Part shown: in pieces, positions 49,751 to 61,675 of the stretch | Layout of the letters: each line of letters opens with the position of its first letter | Numbering within the stretch: position 1 is the stretch's first letter | NCBI GenBank assembly: GCA_025594325.1 | Contig: JANHCV010000005.1 | Coordinates: 771,501-835,500 of the forward strand | Reading direction: 5' to 3' | Origin: Blastocladiella emersonii ATCC 22665 | Taxonomy: Eukaryota > Blastocladiomycota > Blastocladiomycetes > Blastocladiales > Blastocladiaceae | Length of the DNA: 64,000 bases | The notes under the pieces: generated by a model | Database searches by the model: none | What the model was told of the DNA's origin: nothing | What the model saw: only the letters and a program-made list of their open reading frames with translations | Made by a program: the position numbers and the translations under genes

Positions 49751-51588
49751 TTCCTCGACGAATTCGATAAAAAATGGTTTTCGAGCATCGATCCTCTTCG
49801 CTAAAGCTGCTCAACGAAAAGGGAGCCTCACCGATCGACGCGCTGCGCCACATCACATGTTCAGTGGCGCAGCGCGGAAGTCGCTTCGCATGGCTGGACT
49901 TGCTCTTTTGTGGGGACGCCGGTCCCGGCACCCAACTATCGAGGCCAAGTCCGTCGGGCCGTTTCAGACGATCCTCAAGCCCGTCGTTCGGCCAAGGCCG
50001 CCCTTAACGAGGAGCGCTGCAGGTGAGCGGTCCCGCCTCGTCTTGCTCGAGCACGGCGATAGAAGTCACACGCGCTTCGAGTTTCTTGCGGCAGAAAACC
50101 ACACGAAAGTGTGTTTGGTCGACTGTTGCGTGTTGGTCGAGATGGTGTTGCGCAGCTCGCGAGAAGCGAGCTCAAAGTTCTTGGTCAGACCGCGTCTTGC
50201 CGCAGTATACGGCCTCGGCCATGGGACATCCACGCGGCCGGCTGGCGTAGAACATCGCAGCGCAGCGCAGCGCGCACGCTCCTCGTATCCACGGACAAGC
50301 ATGGAGCATCACTCCATGGCGCGGTGCGAGAGCTCGTGGTCCGACCGCACGCCCTGACGAGGATGTCCCATGAACGGGAAGAACACGGCGCCGCTAGAGT
50401 GGCTAGACTCACACTGATCCGGGTTCGACGAGAGGCCGCGTCAGAAGAAGGACCGAAGCGAGCGTTCGTTCAGGTCTGCCCGGGCTTCGCGGAGGAGGCT
50501 CAGGGCACGTAGTGACGTCACGCCAGTGTTACGTGGGCTCTATTTGCGTCACTTGCGCGAGTGCGGGGAGAGAGAGAGGAGGGATCGCGACGGCGCCGAG
50601 AATAGCGCCACAAGGCCGGCGGAGAGAGACGGGAGACGCGTCGCGGTGTGGCGCGTGTGGCGTGCGCGTCACGTTCCGCCGACCCGCCGCGCGTTCCGCC
50701 GACCCGCCGCGCGTTCCGCCGCCGTTCGCTCGTGGCGCGCCGCCCCGATGCCGGAGCGACCTCGACCGCCCCTCTCCTCCTCTCCGCCGAGGCCCCGCAC
50801 TCCCTGCATCGCGCCGACGGACCCGTCTCCCACGCCGTGCCCCTGCCACGACGCGAGCGAGCGCCGCATCGCCGACCCGCCGCCGCCGCGCGCCGCCCTC
50901 CCCCGCGTCCCCGATCGCGCCATCGCGTCGCCGGACCGAGAACGGCCGCGCCTCCTCGCGCGCCTTGTGACTGCGATCGCCGCGAACTGCGCCACGCCGT
51001 GTCTCGCCGGCCGCGCCCGCTGCCCGCTGCCCACGTCGCATCTCCCCGCGTCCTGCACCACTCGCACGCAGCGACAACCACGGCCCGGTCCATCGTTCGC
51101 TGTCCCTGCGAGATTTCGGCATTTCCCGGCTTCACCTGCTGCTACCCGCTGTGCCTTCCGACGCGGACGCGTCAAGGGAAAGCGTTTGCCCGAGCCGCCC
51201 CGGTCCCCACCAACGCCGACCCGTCCTACGCTTCGCGCGTCACGTCGCGTCGCCATCCTCACCGTGGCCCGTGCTGCTTGCTCCGCCGCCGCCGCGTCCC
51301 CAGGTCGCGCTCTTGCCGCCCACCCTCGAGTTCGGCCGAGCGGCCCGTCCCGCTGCCGTTCGATTTCGCCGTGTCGTTCCGAGCTGTCGGCCGGTGACTC
51401 GCCCTTCACCTCCGCTGCTCTGACATCCGTCCCGACTCGCTCTCCCTCTTCCGTTCCTTCTGCTCCGTTGTTTTCCGTCCTGGGGCCGACTTATACCCTC
51501 CCTCCACCCGCCCCTCATCGGCTCTCCTCCCCGCCGACCCACCGACCCACCCACTCGACGCGCCGCGCCACCACCACCCGCCGTCACC
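49751..51588. other. Gene-poor region and long leader of the GATA-factor gene
   Basis: No supportable gene in 1.84 kb. It contains one copy of the 14-bp motif (49838-49851). A 20-bp direct repeat, GTTCCGCCGACCCGCCGCGC, lies at 50672-50711 with a partial third copy. Very C-rich, pyrimidine-dominated sequence from 50700 to 51580 is probably the promoter and leader of the GATA factor. Long ORFs here are Arg/Pro/Ala-rich shadows on both strands. Confidence 0.5.
49838..49851 (+). repeat. Dispersed intergenic motif, copy ACGCGCTGCGCCAC
   Basis: Form ACGCGCTGCGCCAC followed by ATCACATGT. It lies after the last accessory ORF. Confidence 0.6.
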
Positions 51589-53819
51589 ATGGCGTTTCCC
51601 TTCTTCTTCGGCAGCCGCAACGACCGTAAGAAGCCCACCGGCAATGCCGCCCAGCCCGCCCCCGCGGCGCCCGGCGCGCCCGCCGCCCCCGAGTACTACG
51701 CCGAGCCGCTGACGCTGCCCGGGATCGTCATGCCCGGCACTGCGCAGCAGCCGTCGCACCAGCAGCAGCAGCAGCTCCCGCCGCCCGTGGGCAACGGCCA
51801 CGCGCGGTTCCCGTCCTCGTCGTCGGGCCTGCACGGCCAGCCGCCCCAGCAGCAGCAGCCGCTCTACGCCCAGGACTATTCCATCACGGGCGTCCCGCTG
51901 CACCACACGCACCAGCAGCAACAGCAGCAACACGTCTACCACCATCAGCAGCAGCAGCAGCAGCAGCACCAGTTCCCGCCACCCTCCGCGTCGCCCGGCA
52001 CCTCGCTCGGCTTCTCGGGCTACTCGCACCCGTACCAGCAGCAGCCACCGTCGCAGCAGCAGTCGCAGTACACGTACGGCGGCGGTAACAACAACAACAG
52101 CAGCGCGTCAACGTCGGGCTACTCGACGTCCAACACCACCCCGAACGCCTACCCGATCCCCGGGCCCTACAACAACAACGCGGGCTCGACCGTCCCGACC
52201 ACGCCCGTCGAGAGCTCGTACGGCGGCGGCCTCTCGGGCTCGTACCACGCGCCCACCACCCCGACCACGCCCGGCAGCCTCAGCACCGCCCTAGGCAACA
52301 GCCTCCACGTCTCGGCCAACCCGAACGCGCAGCCGGCGCCCGGCGTCGCGGCATCCGACGCACACAGCGTCCGGTCCCGCGCGTCCGATACCTGGAGCGT
52401 CCGCTCGCGCCGCAGCAGTCTCGCAGCGTCGATTGGCGGGATTGACGACATCACCGAGGACACGATTGACGAGGTGCGCGCGCGCTCTCGCTGCGCTGGC
52501 ATCGCGCGGCTCGCGGTTCGCTCACTGCCCTCGCTCGCCTCGTGTAGATCATCAACGCGGCCAACGAGATCGCGCAGATCGCCGCCTCGTGCAAACCCTC
52601 GTCGCCCGCGTTTGTCCAGCTGCAGCAGCAGCGCCAGGCGTCCGCCGCCTCCGCTGCGGGTGGCCCGTCGTCGTCGCTGCCCGATGGCTCAGCAACACCG
52701 GGCGGCGGCGGTCCGCCACCCACCTCGGTCGCCGACCTCATCACCACGCCCACCGGGTCCAAACTCGTCGTCCAGATGACGCGCCTCACCATGGACCTGT
52801 TCGCCACGGTCCGCCGCGTCCGCGAGGAGGTCAGCATCGCGTGCCACTGGGACGACGACAGCACCGAGCTCGACGAGATGGAGGAGATCCGGCGTCGGCG
52901 GTACCTCGGGTCCGCGTCCGCGTCGGCCGCGCGCAAGGCGGGGGTACGTTTATGCTGTTGCTGCTGATCGTGTGGGAGTTCCGGTGGCTGACACTGCATC
53001 CGTGTGTAGACGAAGCCTCGGTCCGGAAAGGGTGCCGCGCGGCCCGACCAAAAGTGTACCAGCTGTGGGACCTCGTCGACGCCCGAGTGGCGGCGCGGGC
53101 CCGAAGGTCGCGGGACCCTGTGCAACGTACGCTATTAATTGATCGAATTCCGCGATCGAGACCCATCAACTGACCTCTCGCTCTCATGTCTAGGCGTGTG
53201 GTTTGCACTACTCGAAAATGCAAAAGGCCAAGAAGAAGGCCGCCGCTACGACGCCCACAGGCGGCACCACGAGCGAGCCCATGGCGACCGACACCGCCGC
53301 CGCCGCTCCAACGGCACCGCCACGCCCTTCCTCGACCTCCAACTCCGTCAACGGCCCCGCGCCTACGACTGCTCAGGCACTCGCACTGGCACCGGCACCG
53401 GGTCCCGCGCCAGGAACCGAGCAGTACGCGCAGGCCCCGCCGCCGCCACCACCACCCGCAGCGCACGGCCACAACGACCAGCAGCCGCAGCACTACCAGC
53501 AACCGTACTATCAGCCGCCGCCGCCGCCGCAGCAGCAGCAGCCGTACCACCCGCTCCAGCACCCAGCGCACGACGGGACCGCGGCCGGGATCTCGACCGC
53601 GGCCGCGTCGACGGCCTCCTTCTCGTCGTCGGGGCCCGGGTTCGTCGTCATGCCCTCGGGGGTCCCGCAGCAGCACCAGCACTCACACCCGCAGCACCAT
53701 CAGCAGCAACAGCAGCCGCACCAGCTCCCGCCCGTCTCGGCTGTCCTGTCGATCCCCACATCCGAACCCATGGGAGGCGGCGGGAACCAGCAACAGCAGC
53801 AGCAGCACCAGTACTTCAT

Positions 53820-53857
<38 letters not shown>

Positions 53858-53967
53858 CGCACTACAGTACCGCCTCGATGATGATCCCGGCCAACTCGTC
53901 GCCACATCAGGGATACCTCGGCCAGTACCACAATAGCGGAGGCGGTGGGAGTGGTGGGCATGGATGA
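51589..53967 (+). CDS. Q-rich GATA-type zinc-finger transcription factor
   Basis: Four exons (51589-52473, 52548-52943, 53010-53126, 53194-53967) give 723 residues. A single GATA finger is assembled across the last intron: [20 protein letters not shown], then [13 protein letters not shown]. The second Cys pair CNAC is completed by exon 4, and a basic KAKKKAA tail follows. Flanking regions are Gln-, Pro-, Ser- and Tyr-rich, with poly-Q runs at about 51933-51968 and 53821-53856 typical of activation domains. A mid-protein helical region ([20 protein letters not shown]) may mediate dimerisation. I see no PAS domain, so a white-collar assignment is not supported. The gene binds GATA sites by family; its targets are unknown. 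Codons and splice phases are consistent. Confidence 0.9.
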
Positions 53968-54570
53968 CGCGTGCCAGTACCTGGCATATTGCATGAACGA
54001 AAGAAGAAATACACACACATGCACTCTCACATCGGATGGATCGAGTCGGTGAGCTCGTCGCGCAGGCACGACCCGGCTGCGCGGAAAGCTCACACGGCTG
54101 TCTCGCACGAGACAGCTGCGCGAGACATCACATGATCGCGTTGCGCCACTCGGAGGCTCACCGCGAGTCCCACATACAAAGTTGCGTACACCCAGCATGT
54201 CCGAGCGTGCGGCTGCCAAATCGAGACCGCTAGCACGCACGGGTACTGCACAGCTCATTCGAGTGCTGCCTCGCGCTGCCCCCCGCGGTCCCGACTTCCG
54301 CGTTCCCAACACCATGACGACGACATTTAATGATTCGCGAGTCTAGGACTGAGAAAAATCCAGTTTCGTAGACGCCACCAACTTGAGTGGCACAACGCGT
54401 CCCCGCGCGCGCCGATCGCTCATCCGCCGCATCCTGTGCTCGGTCATCGCGGCACGGGACGCGAAAGCTCACACGCTTGGCGGCGGCGGCGGCTCCATCC
54501 CGCTCGAGCTCACCGAAGCCGCTTCTCGCAAAGGAAGTCACCGACTCTTGCTGCGAAACCTTCCGACACC
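53968..54570. other. Intergenic region
   Basis: No gene seen in about 600 bp. It carries a near copy of the dispersed motif at 54136-54149 and a diverged inverted copy at 54387-54400. A short inverted repeat, CTGTCTCGCACGAGACAG, lies at 54099-54116. Confidence 0.45.
54136..54149 (+). repeat. Dispersed intergenic motif, near copy TCGCGTTGCGCCAC
   Basis: Form TCGCGTTGCGCCAC, preceded by CATCACATGA. It lies between the GATA factor and the small membrane-protein genes. Confidence 0.5.
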
Positions 54571-55938
54571 ATGAAACGCTCGACCAAATCCCCGCTGGCC
54601 ATGACCGCGATCGCCGTCGGCACGGTGCTCGCCTTGTCGTTGCTCGTGGTCGTCGGAGCCATCGCTGGGAGCGGCAGCCGGGCCCTCGTTGTGCTCTCCA
54701 AGTTACCGAGTGCTGTGGCCTACGCCATCTACCTGTACTTGGTCGTCTACAACATTGACAACCTTGCGACAATGTGGCGAGTCGCTGCTGCCCCGTTTCT
54801 CACCGTTCATCAGGCTCAACCTGTACGCTACGCCATCCTCGGAGCACGGTGGCATGATGGAGCAGGAGCCTGACCATCGATCGCATCGCGAACGTAGCGC
54901 GCCGTCCCCGCCGCGCGCGCTCCCGCCGTGGCCGCGCCGAACGCTGACCGTGCGTGAGCAGCTCAACGTGTCGATGGTGCTCCCGCGCCTCGCGATCTGT
55001 GTTCTTTCACGCTGCCCCCGCGTATTACATGGCCGTGAGTTCGCATCACGCTCGCGGACCGTGAATTCGCAGTACCACTCATGCCCCACTGTGCAGCCCC
55101 TCCAAAAACACTCTCCTCACCCTACGATCTCGGACTTTCCGCTGCGTTCGCGAGAGCGAGAGAGTATCCCTACCCGACGCCGTGTTCCGGGCGAGGCGAC
55201 TAAGGCCAGCGGCCATCGCCGTCCGTGAGATGCAACGGATTTGCCCGCGATCATCGTCACGAAAGCTTGCTCGATGAGCTCGGCGGGTGAGCACCCGTAG
55301 TGCTCGTGACTTCGATTTTGGACAACGTGAATCCGACCATGGTCATGATCGAGAACGAGGACGCTGCGCTGTTCGGTGCGAGGCGCCCAGCGACTACGAC
55401 TACTTCAACGTTCCGTGTGGCCGATGCTTTGCGAAGGAATTCCCTTGGTTTGACCGAATCACGAGTGAGTGATCAGAGGACGCCGCGTGTATTCGGTGGA
55501 GCTGTTCGTCATCTTGCTGTGGTGCCCTTCTCCCTCCGACTCATTGAATACGCAGCTCGAGAAAGAGTTCGGGAAGATACCGTACCTCATCCTTCAGATA
55601 TGCGTTAGCCTTCTGTTCCCCACAATCTCCCTGCGGCCACCATGTACATCGCTACCCTCCCTGAAAGACCCGCCGCATCCGGCGACGTTACTGCGCCACC
55701 CGTACGTGGACTGATCCGAGATGAAAGCAAAGAGTTTCCTTAGACTGACCACCGGCTGATGCGTGCTCCCGCCATTCAGGTGCCCGGGCTCGCTCCGCCG
55801 CGCGCGAACAACGCGCAACCAGGCGTGGCCATGGACGAGGACGTTGTGCCGTTCGCGTTCGAGGACGAGGATTTTGCGCTGAGCTACGAGGACGACAACG
55901 GCGACCTGCCGCTGCTGGCCGACGACGAACCCATGTAG
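54571..55938 (+). CDS. Probable multi-exon membrane protein, structure unresolved
   Basis: Coding character is visible in pieces in different frames, which suggests several small introns. ATG 54571 opens MKRSTKSPLAMTAIAVGTVL, with two hydrophobic spans up to about 54790 (LSLLVVVGAIAG and AVAYAIYLYLVVYNI). Further plausible exon pieces are REQLNVSMVLPRLAICVL (near 54955), SILDNVNPTMVMIENEDAAL (near 55313) and MYIATLPERPAASGDVTAPP (ending 55701). The last exon (55780-55938) follows CATTCAG in phase 0 and encodes VPGLAPPRANNAQPGVAMDE, then acidic sequence ending DDEPM. That exon is homologous to the last exon of the next gene. I do not recognise a family and do not give a full splice model. Confidence 0.45.
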
Positions 55939-56185
55939 TCGTGGCTCTCGCTGTAACCAGTCCTTTGCTATAAAGTCGTTCTGCTACAACCGAACTGCAG
56001 TTTGATCACCGTTGAAGTGGCTGTTCGCGGGCGTGGAGAGTGCAACGATAAGCGCGTTGAGCCACAGTCCCATCCATGACTTGCGTCAAACTCCTCGAAC
56101 TCTCTTTCCCCCCATCTGACCTCGTCCCGCTGAATCCCTTGCTCACTGATCCAGGCCGAGCTGACGCCCAAGTTCCCACACTCCC

Positions 56186-56655
56186 ATGTTCATCAAGCGC
56201 AGTGCCGAGCTCATCGCAGTAGTCCCGTTGTACGCGGCGCTCGGTGTTTCCGTCGGCGCCAGCACCGCAGCGTGGATGTGGCGCCTTGAGCAACCAGCGA
56301 CGGCGGGGGAGGAACTCACGCTCGCGAGGCTTCGAAACCATTCCGTCCAACCCCCCCCCCCCCTCGTGCTCGCGCAAGCAGTGATCACAATTCACCTGGC
56401 TTCCCATTTCAAACGTCGCGCCGCGTCTCTGCACTCGACTGGTCCGCCCGTACTGGTACGCTCAGTGTCGTGTGCCGGATGTACTCGTGCTGATCTAACG
56501 TCCTCCGCTATGTGTAGGTACCCGGAACCGCGGTCCTCGCCGCGCCGGTCGCGAACACCGCGCAACCGGCCGTCGGCGTGGTCGCGGACGCGCAAGCCGC
56601 GCCGCCGTTCGAGGACGAGGGAATCGCGTTGAGCGACGACGACGGCAACATGTAA
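56186..56655 (+). CDS. Small membrane-anchored protein with acidic tail
   Basis: Two exons (56186-56455 and 56518-56655) give 135 residues. The start MFIKRSAELIAVVPLYAALG leads into one hydrophobic segment. The position of the basic residue and the PELIPL-like stretch loosely recall the NDUFA4/B12D family of single-span mitochondrial proteins, a weak resemblance. Exon 1 includes a C-run at about 56347-56359 that may be length-variable. Exon 2 encodes VPGTAVLAAPVANTAQPAVG, then FEDEGIALSDDDGNM. It matches the terminal exon of the upstream gene in sequence, phase and acidic ending. A TATAAA at 55969-55974 lies 210 bp upstream. Function is unknown. Confidence 0.5.
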
Positions 56656-57154
56656 CCATTGCGATCACTCTTGTTACCGACGCTGCGTGGTAAACATATT
56701 TTTCTGGTAGCAGCTTCTGCCGGCGCGAAGCCGAGTTAAGGGAACATGAGTGTCTCGCGCGTCACGCGCTGCGCCACATCGCGAGACATGAGACGCGCGC
56801 TCGCCCCGACCGACGCCACACCTCCATCCCTCCTCCACTCGAGCCCAACCATGGAATAAGTACAGGTAAAACGTGGTATTGTGAACACACGCCGCGAAGA
56901 ACGGATCAAATCGCATCGAGAGGAACGGGTGAGGCAAGTGAAGAGGGGTAAACGGATGACAGAGTGCGGGGGAGGGCGAGCAGAGGCAGAGACTTGGCAA
57001 ACTTGACAACGATCTTGTGCACTAGAGCAATATGATACAAACAAAAAAAGGGGGGACGTGAGTCCACGCGCGTTCTCACGACGACGAGAGGAGAGAGCGA
57101 GGAAGACGAGACGAGCACCAAAAGAGAACACGCGGGCGGGGCGCGCTTGCTGTA
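56656..57154. other. Intergenic region
   Basis: These 499 bp hold no visible gene. One copy of the dispersed 14-bp motif lies at 56764-56777, followed by ATCGCGAGACATGAG. The 3' end of the SAPS gene adjoins on the right. Confidence 0.45.
56764..56777 (+). repeat. Dispersed intergenic motif, copy ACGCGCTGCGCCAC
   Basis: Form ACGCGCTGCGCCAC followed by ATCGCGAGACATGAG. It lies downstream of the small acidic-tail gene. Confidence 0.6.
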
Positions 57155-60018
57155 TTACAGGTCGGGATCCGAGATGGGCACACCGGGGTGGGCGACCGCG
57201 GCCGCGGCCGTCGTCGTCGCCGCGGCCGCGCTGGCGGGCGGCGACTCGGGCGCGTCGACGAACGGCGCGTGCTGGAACTCGGCCTCCCACCCGGGCAGCC
57301 CGGTGCCGGGGAGCGACTTGTTCTCGCCCGAGTTGGTGAGGAAGCTAAACTTGGACGGCGACGGCGGAATTGAGTCGCTGTCATTCGAGTACTGGTTCGA
57401 GTGCGCGTCCGTCGACGTGCGGAACGGGCTGGATCCCATGAGCGCGGCGCTGGCCCAGTCGAGGTCGCCGCCGCCGGCGCCGGTGCCGAACCCACCACGC
57501 TCGTCGTCGTCGTCCTCGTCGTCGTCAATGGCGACGCCGAACCGGTCGGGGAGGTCGCCCGAGATTTGCTGGCACAGGTACCGGGCAAACTGGTCGGTGG
57601 AGATCCCGCCGGCGACCTCGAGGGCGGCGTCGTCCTGGTCGTCGTCGAGGCCGTACGACGGCGGCGGCGGGTTGGCGAAGGCGCCGGCGGCGTTGGCGTT
57701 GGGCCGCTGCCCGCCGAGCGGCTTGCTCTCGCGTTCGCGCGTCTCGCGGAGCGTGCGGGATGCGTACTCTTGCCAGTCCTCGGACGCGATCTGGTCCTTG
57801 AGGTCGTTGCACGCGTTCTCGTCGCGCTCGAGGAACCCGGCAATCACCTCGGCGATCAGCGTGATGTGGCCCATGTACCCGAGCCGGATCCCCTTGGGCT
57901 GCTCCGACTCGTAGTCGGACGTGCGCTGCGCCCGCGGGATCCGCCGCAGGAGCTGCCCGTCGCGCAGCATGCACATGGCCAGCGGGTAGCTGCGCTCGGG
58001 CAGCCCGTTGACGACCTGCAGCACCATGTCGTACACGATCCCGTGCAGCAGGTTGTTCCACGGGAAGAAGAAGAACAGGTCCAGGCACGTCACCAGGATC
58101 TTGCTCTCGACAAACGCCGATCGCAGCGCCGCCTGCAGCTCCGGACCGTACTGCTTGTTGAGCCACGCCTTGCGCTCGGCCGCCGGCGCACGCGTCGCGC
58201 TGCCGCTGCCGCCCGTCGTCGACCGCGACGACGTGGACGCCGCGACGCCCGCCTGCACCACCTCGTTGAACGAGACGCCGCCCGTACTCGGCGGCGCTGG
58301 CGCGGACTCGCCGGCAGCCGGGAGCGCGTCGGCGAGGTCGCTCTTGAGGCTCTCGAGGGCGGGCGGCTGCGAGATGGACGGCGGCTGGGAGATGGAGCGG
58401 GGCGGCGGGGGCGCTGTATCGACGGCGGGCTCGCCGAGGGCGGGCGGGGGCGAGGGCGTGCTGTTAGGTCCCGAGAGGTGTGCGCCGGGGAGAGGCGAGG
58501 CGGGGAGCGGGGCAGCCATCATGCTGGCGGTCTCGGACTCGCGGATACGCTTGAGCTCGTTGTCGACGTCGCACGGGTCCATGATGGCCTCCTCGATGGC
58601 GCAGCGGAGGAGCTCGGCGAGGAGCTCGCAGAGGCGGAGGCGGGCCTGGCCGAGCGGGAGGCGGCGCGGGATGCCCGGGATGTTCTGCGGGACGGGCAGG
58701 TCGCGCGTCCCAAACCCGTTGTTGAGGAGGACGGCCTGGAAGTCGGGGATGTGCAGGCACAGCTCGCGGATCATGGCGCACAGGTTCATGGGGATGCGGC
58801 GGTCGACGGGCGGCGGGTTGTTGGGGTCGACGGGCTCGCCGTTGAGCAGCATGGCCTGCTGCTGCTGCTGCTGGTTGGCCTGCTGGAACATGACCGACAT
58901 GTCGGCCGAGTTGCGTCGGATCAGCTCGACGAAGATGGCGACGCCGTTGACGAGCGAGGACGCGGCGTTGGGCGCCACGGGGTCGAGCATGTACCCGACG
59001 AGGGTGCCGACGATGCGCTCCGTCTTGAGGTCCGAGACGAGCGGGTTGTCGTCCATGCGGTCGCCCTCGGACGCAATGGCCTGGATCATGGCGATCATGT
59101 CGAGCAGCGCGGCCGACGCCGTGACGTGGGTGTCGGGCGAGTGGGTCGGGTCGAGGTACATGACGAGCATGTCGATGAGCCCCTCGTCGCGCAGCCAGCG
59201 GATCGACCCCTCGAGCTTGCCCTGCGGCAGCTCCTCGATGCCCACGAGCTTGAGCAGCAGGTCCATGATGTTGGCGTTCTCCATGGCGTGCGTCACGACC
59301 CGCCGGATGAAACCCGCGTCGCGCTTGAACAGCTGCAGCGTCGCCTGCGTCTTGCGGATCAGCAGGTTGGACGCGATCTTGGACCAGAAGGCCGCCTGCC
59401 CCGCGTCCGTCGGCACGGGCAGGTGCAGGAACGACAGCAGGTCGTCGACGGCGCCCGGCGCCGCCAGGAACGCGTCGAGCAGCTCGATGCAGTCGGTCGA
59501 GAAGATCTCCGAGACGAGGTACGGGTAGCTACGCGTGGACGTGTGTGCGTGTCAGTGCTGAGTCGTGAACGGTGCGAGCCAGGAGTACGCGTACCGAACT
59601 TTGAGCTTCTCCTGGCGCTCGGCGAGCTCGGCGAGGGTCGGCGACGAGGCCTCCTGCGGCGAGCCCGTCTCGCCCGTAGCAGCAGCCGTACTCGGCGCAG
59701 CAGCATCGCCGGCAGCGGGAGCAGCCGTCGCGGCAGCGGCCGGGTCGGGGATGGCGGGCACGAGGTGCAGCTTGGTCACGTAGGCGAGGAGCTCCTTGAC
59801 GATGGCGGGGCGCGACAGGCTGCGAGGCAGAGTGTGAGATCAAGTTGCTACTGCGACAAGACGAGGCAGAGCACGTACTACTCGATGAGCTTGGGGTTGC
59901 GCGACTTGCACTCCTGCAGCAGGTCGGCCTGGTCGAGCACCTCCTCGAGCGCAATCGGCTCCTTGGCGAGGATGGCGTCAAAGTTGGACGCCGCCTGCAT
60001 GCCAAACTTCCAGAACAT
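57155..60018 (-). CDS. SAPS-domain SIT4/PP6 phosphatase-associated protein
   Basis: Three exons (60018-59879, 59819-59595, 59528-57155) give 912 residues. The start MFWKFGMQAASNFDAILAKE, followed by EVLDQADLLQECKSRNPKLI and, after the splice, EYLSRPAIVKELLAYVTKL, is the hallmark of SAPS proteins. The helical repeat domain continues (YPYLVSEIFSTDCIELLDAF, FWSKIASNLLIRKTQATLQL, IRWLRDEGLIDMLVMYLDP, SSLVNGVAIFVELIRRNSAD). The C-terminal third contains disordered Pro/Ser stretches and ends HPGVPISDPDL. In yeast these proteins bind the SIT4 (PP6) catalytic subunit and act in nutrient/TOR signalling and G1 progression. A short poly-Q run lies within the repeat domain. Introns are GTACGT...GCAG and GTACGC...GTAG. 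Confidence 0.95.
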
Positions 60019-60386
60019 GGTGGTGGATGCGCGCGTGGGGGGTTCTCCTGGGTGTCGTTGATGTCGTGGTGGTGGATGAGAGGTCGAATTCGGACGGCAG
60101 GGCGGGTCGGCGGGTCGGATGCGTTGCGGTGCAGCGAGTGCAGAGAGCCGGGCGGGTCTCTCGGCGACGTCGGGGGAGCGAGGAAGGGGGCGAGGGGGAG
60201 GGCAAGGCGCGCGCATGGGACCGGGCGGCGGACGGGGGCGCCCACGCGTCGGCGCGTCGTCACCTGAGATCACTCGCGCCTGAACCAACGCGCCCGCGGG
60301 TGGGTCGATCGAGGTCGCTCGCTTCTTTCGAGGGCGGTGCGTGAGTCAACAAAAGGGGGAATGTATAGTGTGGTAGTGCTCGGGCA
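60019..60386. other. Promoter of the SAPS gene and 3' region of the PDK1 gene
   Basis: This 368-bp gap lies between two minus-strand genes. It is GC-rich and no gene is seen. Confidence 0.35.
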
Positions 60387-61643
60387 TCACGCCGTGGGCC
60401 TCAAAGCGGTCCCCGCCGGCGACGCGGAGGCGGACACGGGCGCGGGGGACCGCGGCGACTCAAGCCCGCCGCCGAACATGCCCGCGTCGACGGACAGAGG
60501 CGCGAGCAGCGGCGGAGCCGGCGGCATCGCACCACCCGCCCCCGCCGCAGCCGTCGCGGGCACGGCGCCGGGCTTGGACCGCGCGCGCTGGACGGCGAGC
60601 GCGTCCATCCACCCCTTGGCGTCGTTGCTGCAGCACTCGAGGTAGTAGGTGCGACCGGGGGTGTGGATGAAAAAGTGCTTGGGCGACTTGAGCTCCGGGA
60701 TCGTGCGCATCGACCACGGGATCTCGCCCTTGACGACCATCTTGTCGGCGTCAATGTAGACGAGCCGCGGCGCGTCCGTCAGGATCAGGTACCGCTTCTT
60801 GGCGAACAGGCCCTTGCGCTTGTGCACGAACCCGCCGCGCACAATCAGCTCCGACCCGCGCAGGAACATTTGCCACGGGCTCGTCCGCTTCTGCTCCTCG
60901 AGCGCCGCCGCGCGTTTCGCTGCGTCCTGCGCCGCCTGCTCTGCCGCCGCGTCGGGGATGGTGGGGAGGGCGGCGCGCGCGGGGGACGACGACGCGGGAC
61001 TGCCGCCGCCAAAGTTGAGACCGCTGATCACGGCGTTGAGCGCGGCCATCTCGGGGTCAAATTCGTCCACGTCGCCGTCCATGGACGAGTCGGACAGCGA
61101 AGAGGCCGTGTTGCGCGCCGCCGCAGCGGCCGGGTCGCTCGAGTGCAGGCCCTCAGACGAGTCGGTCGAGGGGAGGAACGGGACGAGCGCGGGCGGCGTC
61201 TGCTTCCACAGGTCGCGCCACTCGAACCCGGCAAAGAACGCGTGGTCCTTGATCTGCGCGATGGTGAGGCGGCGGTCCGGGTCGAGGACGAGGATCTTCT
61301 CGACGAGGTCGCGGGCGACGGGCGGGAAGCCGTCGGGGAACGCGTAGTCGAGCTTGATGATCTTCTGGAACGTCTGGTACTCGTTGGCGCCCTTGAATGG
61401 CGGCTTGCCCGACAGCACCTGGTACAGGATGCACCCAATGGCCCACACGTCGCTCGCGGGGACCGCCGCCTTGTCGTTGAGCAGCTCGGGCGACACGTAC
61501 TCGGCGGTCCCGACAAACGATTTGGTGGACGCGGGCAGCGGCGAGTTGTTGGTGGCGCCGGCGGGGGCCGAGGAGGCGTCGAGCGGGACCGTGATCTTAG
61601 CCGACCCGAAATCGGCGAGCTTGACGTGCATGTCCCTGCTCAG

Positions 61644-61675
<32 letters not shown>

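Noticed and set aside
50518-51629. Long ORFs on both strands before the GATA gene
   Set aside because: Low-complexity Arg/Ala/Pro frames in C-rich leader DNA; none shows a recognisable fold or splice support.
51928-53860. CAG/CAA repeats considered as an independent microsatellite element
   Set aside because: They are in-frame poly-Gln tracts of the GATA factor with mixed CAG and CAA codons, so they are annotated as part of that protein.
57401-60061. 886-codon plus-strand frame opposite the SAPS gene
   Set aside because: Its composition is Arg/Gly/Asp/Val/Leu-rich without motifs, the usual antisense shadow of a high-GC3 gene; the minus strand has clear SAPS homology.
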